The position numbers and the translations under genes are program-made. The notes below the pieces were generated by a model. The model was not told the origin of the DNA. It did no database searches and saw nothing but the letters and a program-made list of their open reading frames with translations. A stretch of 64,000 nucleotides of DNA from Acidimicrobiia bacterium (GTDB lineage Bacteria; Actinomycetota; Acidimicrobiia; IMCC26256; JAOSJM01). The stretch spans positions 1 through 64,000 of the forward strand of contig JAOSJM010000009.1 in NCBI GenBank assembly GCA_027494165.1. The letters run 5' to 3'. Below, piece by piece: positions 1 to 9,289 of this stretch. Position 1 is the stretch's first letter. Each line of letters opens with the position of its first letter.

Positions 1-11
1 GGGGACACGAG

Positions 12-1091
12 ATGGCAGGCATCTACCTGGAGCGGGACGGTGAGCTCGTGAACCTCGCGGCCGAGCCGTTCGCGACCGAGGACGAGCTCCAGGCACTGAT
101 CGCCCGACACGAGCAACTCCTGGCCGGCGACCAGATCGACCGCACCTCGCCCCGCCGGTTCCTGCTCGTGCGCCGGGAGGCGGGGATCCCGGCCGACGGC
201 ACCGGAGACCGCTGGTCTGTCGACCACCTCTTCGTGGACCAGGACTCGGTACCGACCATCGTGGAGGTGAAGCGGAGCACCGACACGCGGATCCGGCGTG
301 AGGTCGTGGGGCAGATGCTCGACTACGCCGCCCACGCATCGCTGCACTGGCCCGAGGGCCGGCTCCGCCGGGAGTACGAGACCACCTGCTCCGCCGAGGG
401 GGTCGACCCTGTCGAGCGACTCGTCGCGCTGACCGGACCCTCCGACGGGGAGCCCGAGGACGCGGCCGACGCCTTCTGGCGGCACGCCGACGCGAACCTG
501 CGGGCAGGCCGCATGCGCCTGCTCTTCGTGGCGGACGAGATCCCCGTGGAGCTCCAGCGGGTCATCGAGTTCCTGAACGAGCGGATGCGACCCACCGAGG
601 TGATGGGGATCGAGGTCCGTCGGTTCGGCGGTGACGGCCTGCGGGCCATGGTCCCCGGAGTCGTGGGCCAGACCGCGGCGGCCCGGTCGGCGAAGCGCCC
701 TGCCGCCGACGGGCGGGGCTACGCGGAGCTGGCCGCCGAGAAGGGCGACGTGTTCGCCGAGGCCGAGCACCGCCTCGACGGGTGGGCGAGTCGATCGGGT
801 CTCGCCGTGTACGCGACCCCGAGGAGCCGCCGGTACGTCCTCGACGGAAGGTCGATCGGCTGGCTGTACCCCACGTTCGACCGGGTCGAGCTGCTCGTCC
901 TGCCCCTCGCGGCGGTCGTGGACGTGACGGGCCTTCGCGTCGCGATCGAGCGGGTCGGCGGGTCGAACGCCGAGAAGTTCTCGTACCTCCCCACGGACCG
1001 GGTCGTCGCGCGCTGGAACGACGTCGAGCGCGAGGTGCTCGACCCGTTCCTCGACGCGCACCGCGCGGCGGCGCGGGGGCCCGGCGTCTGA
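12..1091 (+). CDS. PD-(D/E)XK-type nuclease domain protein
   Basis: Predicted DNA-associated protein of 359 residues whose first 130 residues form a restriction-endonuclease-like core. Visible are Asp71 in VDHLFVD, then Glu85 and Lys87 in the strand VPTIVEVKRST, and Gln101 followed by Tyr105, which match the D...ExK...QxxxY pattern of NucS/DUF91-like and related nucleases. The C-terminal 130 residues look like a separate alpha/beta domain that I do not recognise by name. The gene starts close to the window edge and has GGGGACACGAG just before the ATG, a fair ribosome site. No methylase or restriction partner is next to it; the downstream sequence is decayed. A role in repair, defence or nucleic-acid binding is inferred from the fold only. 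Confidence 0.7.
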   Translation: MAGIYLERDGELVNLAAEPFATEDELQALIARHEQLLAGDQIDRTSPRRFLLVRREAGIPADGTGDRWSVDHLFVDQDSVPTIVEVKRSTDTRIRREVVGQMLDYAAHASLHWPEGRLRREYETTCSAEGVDPVERLVALTGPSDGEPEDAADAFWRHADANLRAGRMRLLFVADEIPVELQRVIEFLNERMRPTEVMGIEVRRFGGDGLRAMVPGVVGQTAAARSAKRPAADGRGYAELAAEKGDVFAEAEHRLDGWASRSGLAVYATPRSRRYVLDGRSIGWLYPTFDRVELLVLPLAAVVDVTGLRVAIERVGGSNAEKFSYLPTDRVVARWNDVEREVLDPFLDAHRAAARGPGV

Positions 1092-1260
1092 TCTCTCGTG
1101 TGGCGTCTGGGGTGTGTTCGGTCTCGTGGCGGGGGCTGGAGACACCGGGGCGCTGGGGTCGGTGAGGGTGGTCCTGGGCTGGTTCAGGGGCGGGGCCGTG
1201 GGTGGGGGCGGCGGTGGGGGTTCGGGTGGCGGTGATGGTGCCGTGGGGGGTGCGGGCCTC
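1092..1260. other. G-rich non-coding stretch
   Basis: No credible gene is visible. The + strand is strongly G-biased, and positions 1200-1226 carry four G runs (GGG, GGGGG, GGGGG, GGG) separated by short loops, a possible G-quadruplex. An open frame crosses the region but encodes a Gly/Val low-complexity run that looks like noncoding sequence in front of the hydrolase remnant. Confidence 0.4.
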
Positions 1261-1497
1261 GGCGTCGATCTCGACACGCTCGAGGCGTCGATCGCCACCC
1301 GGGAGGCGAACCTCCCGATCGAGGTGCCGATCATGGCGATCTACAGCCGGTGCGAGGCCGTCGTCGCGTGGGGCGCCTGCGTCGACCGTTCGAGCCCGCA
1401 CGTCCAGCACGTCGAGGTGGCGACCACGCACGTGGGCCTGGGGCTGAGCCCCGACGTGTACGAGCTCGTCGCGCGGCGCCTCGCCTCGTTCCGCTGA
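1261..1497 (+). pseudogene. C-terminal remnant of an alpha/beta hydrolase
   Basis: About 78 residues resemble only the end of an actinobacterial alpha/beta hydrolase: a strand VPIMAIYSR, a linker, then HVEVATTHVGLGLSPDVYE, where the His of TTH would be the catalytic base. In the family the strand is normally followed by an Asp (SRTDG type); here it reads SRCEA, so the acid is lost. There is no nucleophile motif, no oxyanion region and no sensible start, since the upstream sequence is G-rich noncoding. I read it as a truncated relic. A short expressed protein is possible but unlikely. Confidence 0.55.
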
Positions 1498-1532
1498 CGG
1501 GCTCGGCTCGCCTCGCCTGGGAGAATGGAGTG

Positions 1533-1981
1533 ATGGAGCCTTCGCACGTCGACGTGCGCTCGGGCCCGTGGGACCCGGCGACGATCGAGGAGCTCCTCCG
1601 GTCGACGCCGATCCCGGTACGCCTCGCGACCACGGGCGCTTCGTGGCCTCTGGTCCAGTCGCTGTGGTTCCTCTACGACGGCGGCGCGCTGTGGTGCTGA
1701 ACCCAGACGGGGTCCATCGTCGCCTCGCGACTGCGCCGGGACCCGCGATGCGCCTTCGAGGTGCGGCCGACCTCCCGCCCTATCGCGGCGTGAGAGGGCG
1801 CGGCGTCGGGTCGCTCCATCCCGAGCGAGCTGCTGACCTGCTCGACCGGCTCATCGAGCGCTACCTCGACGATCTTGGCTCCCCGCTCGCGGGCTGGCTG
1901 CGCTCGAGGGTGGCGACCGAGGTCGCGATCCGCGTCGGACGTCTCGTCGTGACCTCCTGGGACCACTCGTCGCGCATGTGA
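1533..1981 (+). pseudogene. broken pyridoxamine-5'-phosphate-oxidase-like (FMN/F420 split-barrel) gene
   Basis: The first 56 codons encode a split-barrel start (residues near WPLVQSLWFLYDGGALWC), stop at an in-frame TGA at 1698-1700, and continue in the same frame with TQTGSIVASRLRRDPRCAFEV. Near 1764 the homologous frame moves by one base and then runs through PPYRGVRGRG to a final helix and the stop at 1979-1981. The Asp-Pro-Arg-Cys-Ala-Phe-Glu-Val and Pro-Pro-Tyr-Arg-Gly-Val-Arg-Gly pieces are typical of PPOX-class proteins. Two lesions, one of them a stop codon that a homopolymer error does not explain, support real decay. It lies downstream of another relic and convergent with the ABC permease. 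Confidence 0.6.
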
Positions 1982-1994
1982 GCTCGTCCGCCCG

Positions 1995-4973
1995 CTACTG
2001 GTAGCGGAGCGCCTCGGCGGGGTAGACGCGCGACGCCCGGAGTCCCGGGAGCAGCGTGCTCGCCAGGGAGGCGAGGTACACGACGGTGAAGATGAGGGCC
2101 AGGTTCACCCAAGGCACCGTCAGGGCGACGTCCTGCTGCTCGCCGAGGTACGTGACCACGTTGTAGGAGAGCACGAGACCGAGCACGGTCCCGGCGACGA
2201 TCGCCGTGAGCGAGATGAAGGAGGCCTCGACCAGGAAGGCCAGCCGGACCATAGAGGGCTGGAAGCCGATCGCCCGCAGCACCCCGATCTGCTGGCGGCG
2301 CTCGACCACGGCCCGGGCGCTCACGACGCCCAGGGCGACGACGCCCACGACGAGTCCGAGGCCGATGAACCCCTGGATGAGGCGGTTCACGGTCCAGGAG
2401 TCGGAGACGGCCTCATCGAGGCGGTCCTGCAGGGACCGGGCCTCGAGCCCGTAGTCGAGGAAGGCCGACTCGAGCGCGGCGGCCATCCCGTCGGCGTCCA
2501 CGCCGTCGGCCAGCCCGAACCAGAAGGTCGACGGGGCGGCGCGCTCGCCGAGGGGCGCCAGCGTCGCCTGGGAGGTGGTGATCCCCGCCATCTCCCACGG
2601 CACGTCGTCGGTGAAGACTCCGACGACCGTGAGGGTGAGGTCCTCACCGGTGGTGGGGTCGCGCACCTCGACCTCGACGGGGTCGAAGACGCGGTCCTCC
2701 AGGTAGAAGCCCTCCAGGGTGAAGTCCGGGGCGGCCCCGAACACGAACTGGTTCCGCCGTGGCGCGACGAAGGGGTCCACCACGGCCAGCCCGGGCTCCT
2801 CACGTATGGCCCTCCACACGTCGTCGGCGGACTCGTAGCCCGTGGCGACGGCGGCGAGGTCGTAGGTCGTGGCGGCCAGGAACGGGTCGTCAAGGCCGCG
2901 CACCGGGTAGTCGGTGAAGTCCCCGGCCCCGCGCTGGCGGACCTCGGCGGGGACCAACGACTGCGCGCCGACGGTCTCGATGTCCGCCGGGTCGATGCCG
3001 GGCGCGGAGGCGAGCGCCGCCCGCATGTCCTCGATGGGCCGCACCGGTGCCACCACCGCCCGGACGTCGAACCCCCGCTGAAGCTCTCGAGGTCGTCGAA
3101 CGCGCTGACGAACGAGCCGGAGATGGTCGCCCCCGCGACGAGGGTGAACACGACGAGGGTGAACATGGCCAGGGTCATCGACGTCCGCACCCGGTTGCGG
3201 AGCGGGTAGGCCACGGCCATGCGGACGACAGGGGTGAGCCTCCGGACCCCGGCGGTCGCCCGGCTGATCCCGGCGAGCACGACGTCGGCGTTGTACATGA
3301 CGGTCCAGGTCGCCCCGAGCACGACCATCAGCCCGGCCACGATCCACACGGTGAAGTCGTACGAGAGGTCGCCCAGGACCCCCTCGAAGGCTCCGAGGGG
3401 AAGGAGCCACCACACCACGAGCAGGACGCCGCCGACGGTGTACGCGACCCGATCGGGAACCCCCAGGGCGCGCACGACCGGGACGAGGCCCGCGATCACG
3501 ATCGAGACCCCCAGCAGGAACGGCGTCGCCTGGCTCGAGGATGTCCCCGCCACCGCCACGACCACCCCGAGGACGACGACGGCCGAGCCCCGCAGCCAGC
3601 GGACCCGGCGGGTCCGGCGGACGGGTGGCGTGGGGAGGTTGCGGATGGCGGTGACGATGTCGAGGACGCTGACCCGCCAGGCCGAGACCGCCACCACCGC
3701 GAGGGTGAGCACGACCCCGAGCCCGTAGGCGACGAGCACGCTCTGGGGGCGAACCTGGAAGGTCACCTCGAGATCGTCGGTGGCGAAGGCCGACGCGACG
3801 GCCCGGACCATCACGTACGCGACACCGACCCCCAGGAGCGCCCCGATCGCTGCGGCCACGACGTCGTAGAACGCGCCCTCGAAGACGAACGTCTGGACGA
3901 GGTTCCGCCGCTGGGTGCCCACCGCCCGGGCGATGCCCATCTCGGTGCGGCGCTCGGCGGCCAGCATCACGAAGACGAGGAAGATCAGCAGGATCCCCGC
4001 GGTGATCGAGAAGGTCCCGAACGTGCTGAACACAGAGAGGAAGGCGTTGCCCTGCTCGTCGGCGAGCTCGAGCCCGTCCTGCTTCACGGGTTCCGCCTCG
4101 AGCCCGAGGGGAGCCAGCTCCGGGCTCGAGGAGGGCCACGACGTCGTCGGTGTGCCGGACCCCCGAGGTCTCGCCACCCTCGTTCGAGATCATCACGTGG
4201 CTGAGGCGGCCGGGCTCGTCGACGATCTCCTGCGCCAGGGCCAGCGGCGCGAGCACGGCCGGGCCCGAGCCCCCCGCGCCGTGGAACGAGACCACCTCGC
4301 GCACGGTCAGCTCGACCGGGTGGGCGCGACCGAAGACCAGGAGCCGGTCGCCCGGGGAGGTGTCGAGGTCGTCGGCGGCGTCGCCGTCCACGTACACCTC
4401 GGTGGAGGCGAGGTCGGCGAGCGAGACCTCCTCCCCTCGTGCGGTGATCGTGTCGAAGCCGGCGAGGAGCTCCGGATCCGAACCGAAGAGGGTCACCCGC
4501 GGCTCGGTGCGCCGGGAGGTGAGGTCCTGGGCGGCGACCGTCTCGATCACGGCCGGCGCGACGCCGTCCACCAGCGGCGAGGCCCCGGCCACCTCCTGCA
4601 CGGGGCGGAAGAGCTCCTCGTCGAAGTAGGCGGCGCGAGCCGAGGCGTCGACGGCCAGGGTGGGGTCGAGCTGCGCGCCCTCGACGCCCACCAGCTCGTC
4701 GACGTGGCCCAGGGCCTCGAGCACCGACGAGCGGACGGTCCGGCCCATCGTGTCGCCCGTGGCCAGGGAGGCGCCGATGATCGCGGTGGCGAGCATCAGG
4801 CCCGCGACGATGAGCGCGCTGCGCGCCCGGCGGCGGGTCACGTTGCGGACCCCCAGGCGGAAAAAGACCCGGTTGCGCACCGCCAGGACGGCGACGACCC
4901 CGAACGCCGAGACCACCACGACGAGGAGCCCGACGCTCAGGGCCCCGAGCGGGATCCCGAAGAGGCGCTCCAC
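1995..4973 (-). CDS. FtsX/MacB-type ABC transporter permease (992 aa, two compensating frameshifts)
   Basis: Large exporter permease with two FtsX core blocks. Residues 1-60 hold the first membrane helix, a periplasmic domain of roughly 250 residues follows, then a helix bundle with the ERRTEMGIARAVGTQRR cytoplasmic loop, further helices, a second periplasmic domain, and a final FtsX block with ERRQQIGVLRAIGFQPS. The protein leaves its frame near 4121 (one extra base in CCCGG) and returns near 3074 (one base missing in a G run), so length is preserved; a sequencing artefact is likely. The GTG start lies 3 bases after the ABM gene stop, in an operon with the ATPase upstream. Lipid, lipoprotein or peptide export is a family-level inference. 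Confidence 0.8.
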   Translation of the reverse strand: MERLFGIPLGALSVGLLVVVVSAFGVVAVLAVRNRVFFRLGVRNVTRRRARSALIVAGLMLATAIIGASLATGDTMGRTVRSSVLEALGHVDELVGVEGAQLDPTLAVDASARAAYFDEELFRPVQEVAGASPLVDGVAPAVIETVAAQDLTSRRTEPRVTLFGSDPELLAGFDTITARGEEVSLADLASTEVYVDGDAADDLDTSPGDRLLVFGRAHPVELTVREVVSFHGAGGSGPAVLAPLALAQEIVDEPGRLSHVMISNEGGETSGVRHTDDVVALLEPGAGSPRARGGTREAGRARARRRAGQRLPLCVQHVRDLLDHRGDPADLPRLRDAGRRAPHRDGHRPGGGHPAAEPRPDVRLRGRVLRRRGRSDRGAPGGRCRVRDGPGRRVGLRHRRSRGDLPGSPPERARRLRARGRAHPRGGGGLGLAGQRPRHRHRHPQPPHATRPPDPPGPLAAGLGRRRPRGGRGGGGDILEPGDAVPAGGLDRDRGPRPGRARPGGSRSGRVHRRRRPARGVVAPSPRSLRGGPGRPLVRLHRVDRGRADGRARGDLDRHVQRRRRARRDQPGDRRGPEAHPCRPHGRGLPAPQPGADVDDPGHVHPRRVHPRRGGDHLRLVRQRVRRPRELQRGFDVRAVVAPVRPIEDMRAALASAPGIDPADIETVGAQSLVPAEVRQRGAGDFTDYPVRGLDDPFLAATTYDLAAVATGYESADDVWRAIREEPGLAVVDPFVAPRRNQFVFGAAPDFTLEGFYLEDRVFDPVEVEVRDPTTGEDLTLTVVGVFTDDVPWEMAGITTSQATLAPLGERAAPSTFWFGLADGVDADGMAAALESAFLDYGLEARSLQDRLDEAVSDSWTVNRLIQGFIGLGLVVGVVALGVVSARAVVERRQQIGVLRAIGFQPSMVRLAFLVEASFISLTAIVAGTVLGLVLSYNVVTYLGEQQDVALTVPWVNLALIFTVVYLASLASTLLPGLRASRVYPAEALRYQ

Positions 4974-4976
4974 CGG

Positions 4977-5294
4977 TCAGCCCGCGCCGGTCCCGCGGCC
5001 GTCGACGACCATCACCTCGTAGCGCTCCCGGCCCGGCGAGGAGGCGAACAGCGTCACGTAGCGGGCGAGGGTCTCCGGGTAGAAGCCCCGGGTGCCACCG
5101 GCCTCGGCCTGCTCGGCCGTCTCCCACAGCGAAAGGAGCACACCCTTGCCCTCGGGGGTCGCCAGCACGTAGACGCCCCGGTAGCCCGGCTGCTCCCGAA
5201 GCACGGGGAGGACCTCGCGCTCGAACACCTCGACCGCGGAACCGACGTCGACGCGCAGCGTGTCGATCTCAAGCTGGGTGACCCGGGCGTGCAT
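4977..5294 (-). CDS. antibiotic biosynthesis monooxygenase (ABM)-domain protein
   Basis: A 105-residue protein with a single ferredoxin-like ABM fold: a first strand [12 protein letters not shown], a helix ending [17 protein letters not shown], the strand GVLLSLWET and a last strand [11 protein letters not shown] proteins act as cofactor-free monooxygenases, haem-degrading enzymes or simple dimeric binding proteins, and the sequence alone does not choose between them. The start overlaps the ATPase gene by 26 bases and the stop is 3 bases before the permease, so it is co-transcribed with the exporter. Its place between ATPase and permease suggests a link to the exported compound, which is inference. 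Confidence 0.7.
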   Translation of the reverse strand: MHARVTQLEIDTLRVDVGSAVEVFEREVLPVLREQPGYRGVYVLATPEGKGVLLSLWETAEQAEAGGTRGFYPETLARYVTLFASSPGRERYEVMVVDGRGTGAG

Positions 5295-5991
5295 CCGCCA
5301 CCTCCAGACGCTCCTCGTCGACGACCCGGCCGTCGAGCATGCGGACGATCCGATCGGTCCGGCGACCCACCGCGATGTCGTGCGTGACGATCACCAGCGT
5401 GAGCCCCCGCTCGCGGTTGAGGCGCCGCAACAGGTCGACGATCTCGGCGGCCATCTCGCTGTCGAGGTCGCCGGTCGGCTCGTCGGCCCACACGATCGCC
5501 GGGTCGTTGACCAGGGACCGGGCGATCGTGACCCTCTGGCGCTCACCTCCGGAGAGCTGGTCGGGCACGTGCCCGGCCCGCTCCTCCAGCCCCACCATCG
5601 CCAGCGCAGCCAGGGCCCGCCGGCGCGCCTCCTTCGCCGCCACCCGGGCCACGAGGAGCGGCAGCTCGACGTTCTCCACGGCCGTGAGCACCGGCAGCAG
5701 GTTGTAGAACTGGAACACGAAGCCCATCCGCCGGGCCCGGTACGCCGTGCGGTCCCGGTCCGACATCGCGGCCAGGGACGTCCCCTCGATGCGGACGTCA
5801 CCCCCGTCGAAGGCGTCGAGGCCCGACAGGCAGTTGAGCAGGGTCGTCTTGCCGCAGCCGCTGGGCCCCATGATCGCCAGCATCTCGCCCGCCGTGACGG
5901 AGAGATCGACGCCGGTGAGGGCCTGTACCTGGACGGACCCGGTGTCGTAGACCTTCTCGAGGGCACGGGCCTCGACGATCAGATCCTCCAC
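5269..5991 (-). CDS. MacB/LolD-type ABC transporter ATPase
   Basis: A 240-residue nucleotide-binding subunit. Walker A is GPSGCGKTT near residue 42, the Q-loop region reads [21 protein letters not shown], the signature is LSGGERQRV, Walker B is [13 protein letters not shown] and the switch His is in VIVTHD. The FQFYNLLP and DEPTGDLDS forms are typical of the MacB/LolD/FtsE group that partners FtsX permeases. It is the first gene of a three-gene operon with the ABM protein and the permease. Start is ATG; the substrate is unknown. Confidence 0.9.
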   Translation of the reverse strand: MEDLIVEARALEKVYDTGSVQVQALTGVDLSVTAGEMLAIMGPSGCGKTTLLNCLSGLDAFDGGDVRIEGTSLAAMSDRDRTAYRARRMGFVFQFYNLLPVLTAVENVELPLLVARVAAKEARRRALAALAMVGLEERAGHVPDQLSGGERQRVTIARSLVNDPAIVWADEPTGDLDSEMAAEIVDLLRRLNRERGLTLVIVTHDIAVGRRTDRIVRMLDGRVVDEERLEVADARPGHPA

Positions 5992-6033
5992 ACGCGCCTC
6001 CCCTGGACACCGGCGGCCCCTCCGAGCATCCAG

Positions 6034-6050
6034 GAGCGGGCGGCCCGCTC
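6034..6050. terminator. GC-rich hairpin, possible terminator
   Basis: A perfect 7-bp stem, GAGCGGG and CCCGCTC, closes on a 3-base loop. It lies downstream of the SARP-type regulator and upstream of the ABC ATPase, both read on the minus strand. There is no T tract, as is common for actinobacterial terminators. Confidence 0.35.
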
Positions 6051-6154
6051 ACAGGGTCGAACGTCCCCGAGCCCCCCGACGGGCGACCCCGAAGGCACAA
6101 GGCGCGGCCCTCACCTCCCTCCTCCCTGGAGCACCACGCTCGCTGCACCCGGGC

Positions 6155-8993
6155 TCAGCCCCGGAGCGTCGCGATCCACCCGAGGGCGGCCTCGGCGGCC
6201 TCGTCGACGGTCCGGGCCCTCCCCGTGCCGGCGCGCCGGTCGGCCTCGCCGGCACCGAGGCGCTCGACCACCCAGGTCCGGGCCGAGTCCAGGCGGGCCG
6301 CCTCCTCCCCGAAGGTGGGAGCCACCTCGCCGCCCTCCACGGCGCCGAGGAGCTCGGCCACCTCCGGAGCCGCGTCGAGGCGCTGGAGGAGGACGACGAG
6401 GTTGCGCAGCGTGGTGAGCTGGTGGGGCTGGTCACCCCGGCCCCGCCAGTGCTCGATCACCTCGACGAACGACCGCAGAGCCGGCTCGGGATCGCCGACG
6501 CGGGCCCGCAGGGACGTCGCCGACACCCGGGCGACGCCGCTCAGGTAGCGGTTGCCGACCGCGCCCGCGAGGGTGGCCGCGTCGTCGAGGGCGGCGAGCG
6601 CCCGGTCCGGATCCCGGTCCAGCACGACCTCGCCCTCCGAGTAGCGCAGCCACGCACGGTCCGACGGGCTCAGCGCCGGGTCGGCGGGGGCGGCGGCCAG
6701 GACCCGTTGGGCTCCGGCGTGATCCCCTCCGTAGGAGGCCACGAGCGCGAGGTTCACGAGGCTGGCCACGACGCCGTGCGCGTCGCCCGCCTCCTCGGCC
6801 GCGGCGAGCCCCGCCCGGGCCGAGGACCGGGCATCGTCGAGCCGGCCGGAGAACAGGTGGACGTCGGAGACGAGCTCGCAGGCGAGGGCGCGGGTTCCAC
6901 CGTCGTCGGACAGCGCGACCGCCCGCCGGGCCAGGTCGAGAGCTGCCGGCAGGTCGCCGGCGTTCACGGCCCGTTGCGCCGCGGCGGTGAGCACGAGCGC
7001 GCCGTCCCGCCCACCCGACTCGTCGACCCGGTCGGCGAGGCCGGCCGACCAGCCCAGCAACTCGTCCCGCAGCCCGGACTGGCCGAACAGGTACAGCGAT
7101 CCGCACAGGCGCAGGGCCAGGGCGAGATCGTGCCGGGCCGCCCAGGCCTGGGCGCTGCGCGCCTCGTCCAGCAGCTCCTCGATGCGGGCCCGGGCCTCGG
7201 ACTCGCCGGGACCCCGCAGGTCGCGGTCGGCCTCGGCGAGCGCGCCGGCCACGTGGCGGGCGTGACGGCGGGTGAGCTCGCCGACCCGACCCCGCTCGGC
7301 GAGCAGGTGGGCCGCCCGGTCCCGGATCGTCCGCAGCATGCCGAACCGGCCGTGGCTCCCCGAGGTGTGGGCGACGAGGAGCGACCCCTCGGCCAGCCGG
7401 CAGAGGACCTCGAGGGGATCGGGGTGGCCGGTGACGGCGGCGACGTCGTCGGGCCGGACGGCGCCCTCGAACACCGCCATGTCCGCGAACAGCGCGCGCT
7501 CCTCCTCGTCGAGGAGCCGCTCCGGACCACTCGACGACGGCGTCGAGGGTGCGGTGACGGGGCTCGACGGTCCGTCGACCCGAGACGAGCACGGACAGCT
7601 CGCGCTCGAGGCGGCGGGCCAGCTCGGCCAGCGGCATGGTGGCGGCACGCGTCGCCGCCATCTCGATCGCGAGCGGGAGGCCGTCGAGCCGGTGGACGAT
7701 CTGCTCGATGGCGGCCCGCTCCCCGTCGTCGGGGTCGAGGTCGGGACGCACCGCGCGGGCCCGTTCGAGGAACAGCTCGAACGCCGCGGTGCCCGGCGTC
7801 CCCGACGGCAGGGGCGCGACCGGCCACCGGTGCTCCCCCTGGACGCCGAGAGCCTCGCGGCTCGTGGCCAGCACCCGCACGCCGGTTCCTCCGCCGCAGA
7901 GGACCTCGACCGCCCGGGCGGCCGCGTCGGGCAGGTGCTCGCAGTTGTCGAGGACGGCGAGCAGGTCGAGCCGGCCGGCCCGGGCGAGCGCCCGCTCCGG
8001 GGCCCCGGCCTCGACGGCCAGCCCCAGCCCGTCGGCGACCGCGTCGAGCACGGCGTCGGGGTCGCTCACCCCGGCGAGCTCGACGAACCGGGCCCCCCAC
8101 TCGAAGCGGTCGGCGATCGAGGTGGCGACGGCCAAGGCCAACCGGGACTTGCCGACCCCACCGGGCCCGACGAGCGTGACGACGCGACGGTGGTCGAGCA
8201 GCTCGGCCAGGGCGGAGAGGTCCCCCTCCCGGCCCACCAGCGGCGAGGTCGCCACCGCCAGGGGGCGGTGGGCGAGATCGGGCTCCCGGTGGGTGAGCGC
8301 CGCGGCCTCGGCCCGCCGGAGCCGGTCGGAGGGCTCGAGCCCGGCGTCGGCGAGCACCGTCGCCGCCCGCTGGTACGCGCGGAGGGCCTCGGGGAGCCGG
8401 GCGACCGAGGTCAGCGCCTCCACGAGGACGGCCCACGCCCCCTCGCGCAGGGGATGCTCCGCCACCAGCTCCTCGGCCGCGCCGACCGCGTCGGCCGGGC
8501 GGCCGGCGGCCAGGAGCCCGGCGGCCCGGGCTTCGCGGGCGGCGACCCGCCGCTCCTCCAGCCGGACGGCGGCTCCCCGCACGGCCTCCACGCCGGCGAC
8601 GTCGCCGAAGGCCGGGCCCCGCCACAGCGAGAGCGCCTCGTCGAGGAGGTCGACGGCGACCGCCGGCGGGGACGTGGCGGCCCGGTCGACGAGCTGCTCG
8701 AACCGCTCGGCGTCGATCTCCTCGGGAGGGACGTCGAGCACGTACCCGGCGGGCCCGATCGCCAGCACGTCGCCGAGCGACCGTCGCAGCCGGGACACGT
8801 AGGTCCGGAGGGAGCCCGGGGCGCTGCGGGGCGGGTCGTCGCCCCAGAGGGCGTCGACGAGCAGGTCGGCGGAGACGGCGACGCGCGGGCGGGCGGCGAG
8901 CACCGCCAGCACGACCCGCTGGCTGCGGCTCCCCACGGGCACCGGCCCGCCGTCCACCCCCAGCTCGACGTCGCCGAGCACCCGCACGAGCAC
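6155..8993 (-). CDS. SARP/AfsR-like transcriptional regulator with NB-ARC-type ATPase (one frameshift)
   Basis: About 945 residues. Residues 1-95 form an OmpR-type winged helix (VLVRVLGDVELGVDGGPV, later GSLRTYVSRLRRSLGD), residues about 100-245 the bacterial transcriptional activation domain, and from about 255 an STAND ATPase with P-loop LVGPGGVGKSR, then LAVLDNCEH, VRVLATSREALGV and a DGLPLAIEMAA motif. The C-terminal third is helical and TPR-like. One extra base near 7532 (TGGTCCGGAG, expected TGGTCGGAG) breaks the frame just after LDAVVEWS; the family pattern continues without loss. The GTG start at 8993 gives the normal SARP N-terminus. It is divergent from the methyltransferase operon, whose promoter carries SARP-type repeats. 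Confidence 0.8.
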
Positions 8994-9289
8994 CCCACGA
9001 TCGTAGGGGGACGGGGACCGGGTGGACGCAGGCGCGCCCCGACCCGCGACCGCCCTGCCCCCGTCTCCCGGGTCGGCCGGTCGGCGCGGAATCGGGGTCC
9101 ACGGCCCCGAGCTCGCGCCAACCCGCGGAGGGGGGAGAGGACCGACCGGGGGAGAGACGGGGAACCGGGGGAGGGGGCGCCCGGGGGTCCCGCGGTGCGA
9201 CGGGCTGCGACGCCGCTGCGACGGTGCTGCGACGGCGATCCGGAGACTCGTGGGTGTCGAACCGTCGTGACCGATCAGGAGGAACGCCC
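8994..9289. promoter_or_regulatory. divergent promoter region between SARP gene and methyltransferase operon
   Basis: Roughly 296 bases with no credible gene. It holds the start region of the minus-strand SARP gene, a purine-rich GGAGGGGGGAGAGG stretch near 9126-9140, the four TGCGACG direct repeats described separately, and the ribosome site of the methyltransferase (AGGAGGA, seven bases before ATG 9290). Confidence 0.6.
9196..9234 (+). promoter_or_regulatory. four heptamer direct repeats, predicted SARP binding site
   Basis: TGCGACG occurs at 9196-9202, 9206-9212, 9217-9223 and 9228-9234, so the periods are 10, 11 and 11 bases. SARP proteins are known to bind heptamer direct repeats spaced about one helical turn apart, just upstream of the -10 element. 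Eight bases after the last repeat is GAGACT (9243-9248), a weak -10 candidate, and the ATG follows at 9290. The divergent neighbour is a SARP gene, which makes it the natural binder. Assignment is by pattern only. Confidence 0.6.

Noticed and set aside
562..1431. Long minus-strand open frame across the nuclease gene and the G-rich tract
   Set aside because: It has Arg/Pro/Ala low complexity, no motif, and lies antisense to a conserved gene; it is a high-GC shadow.
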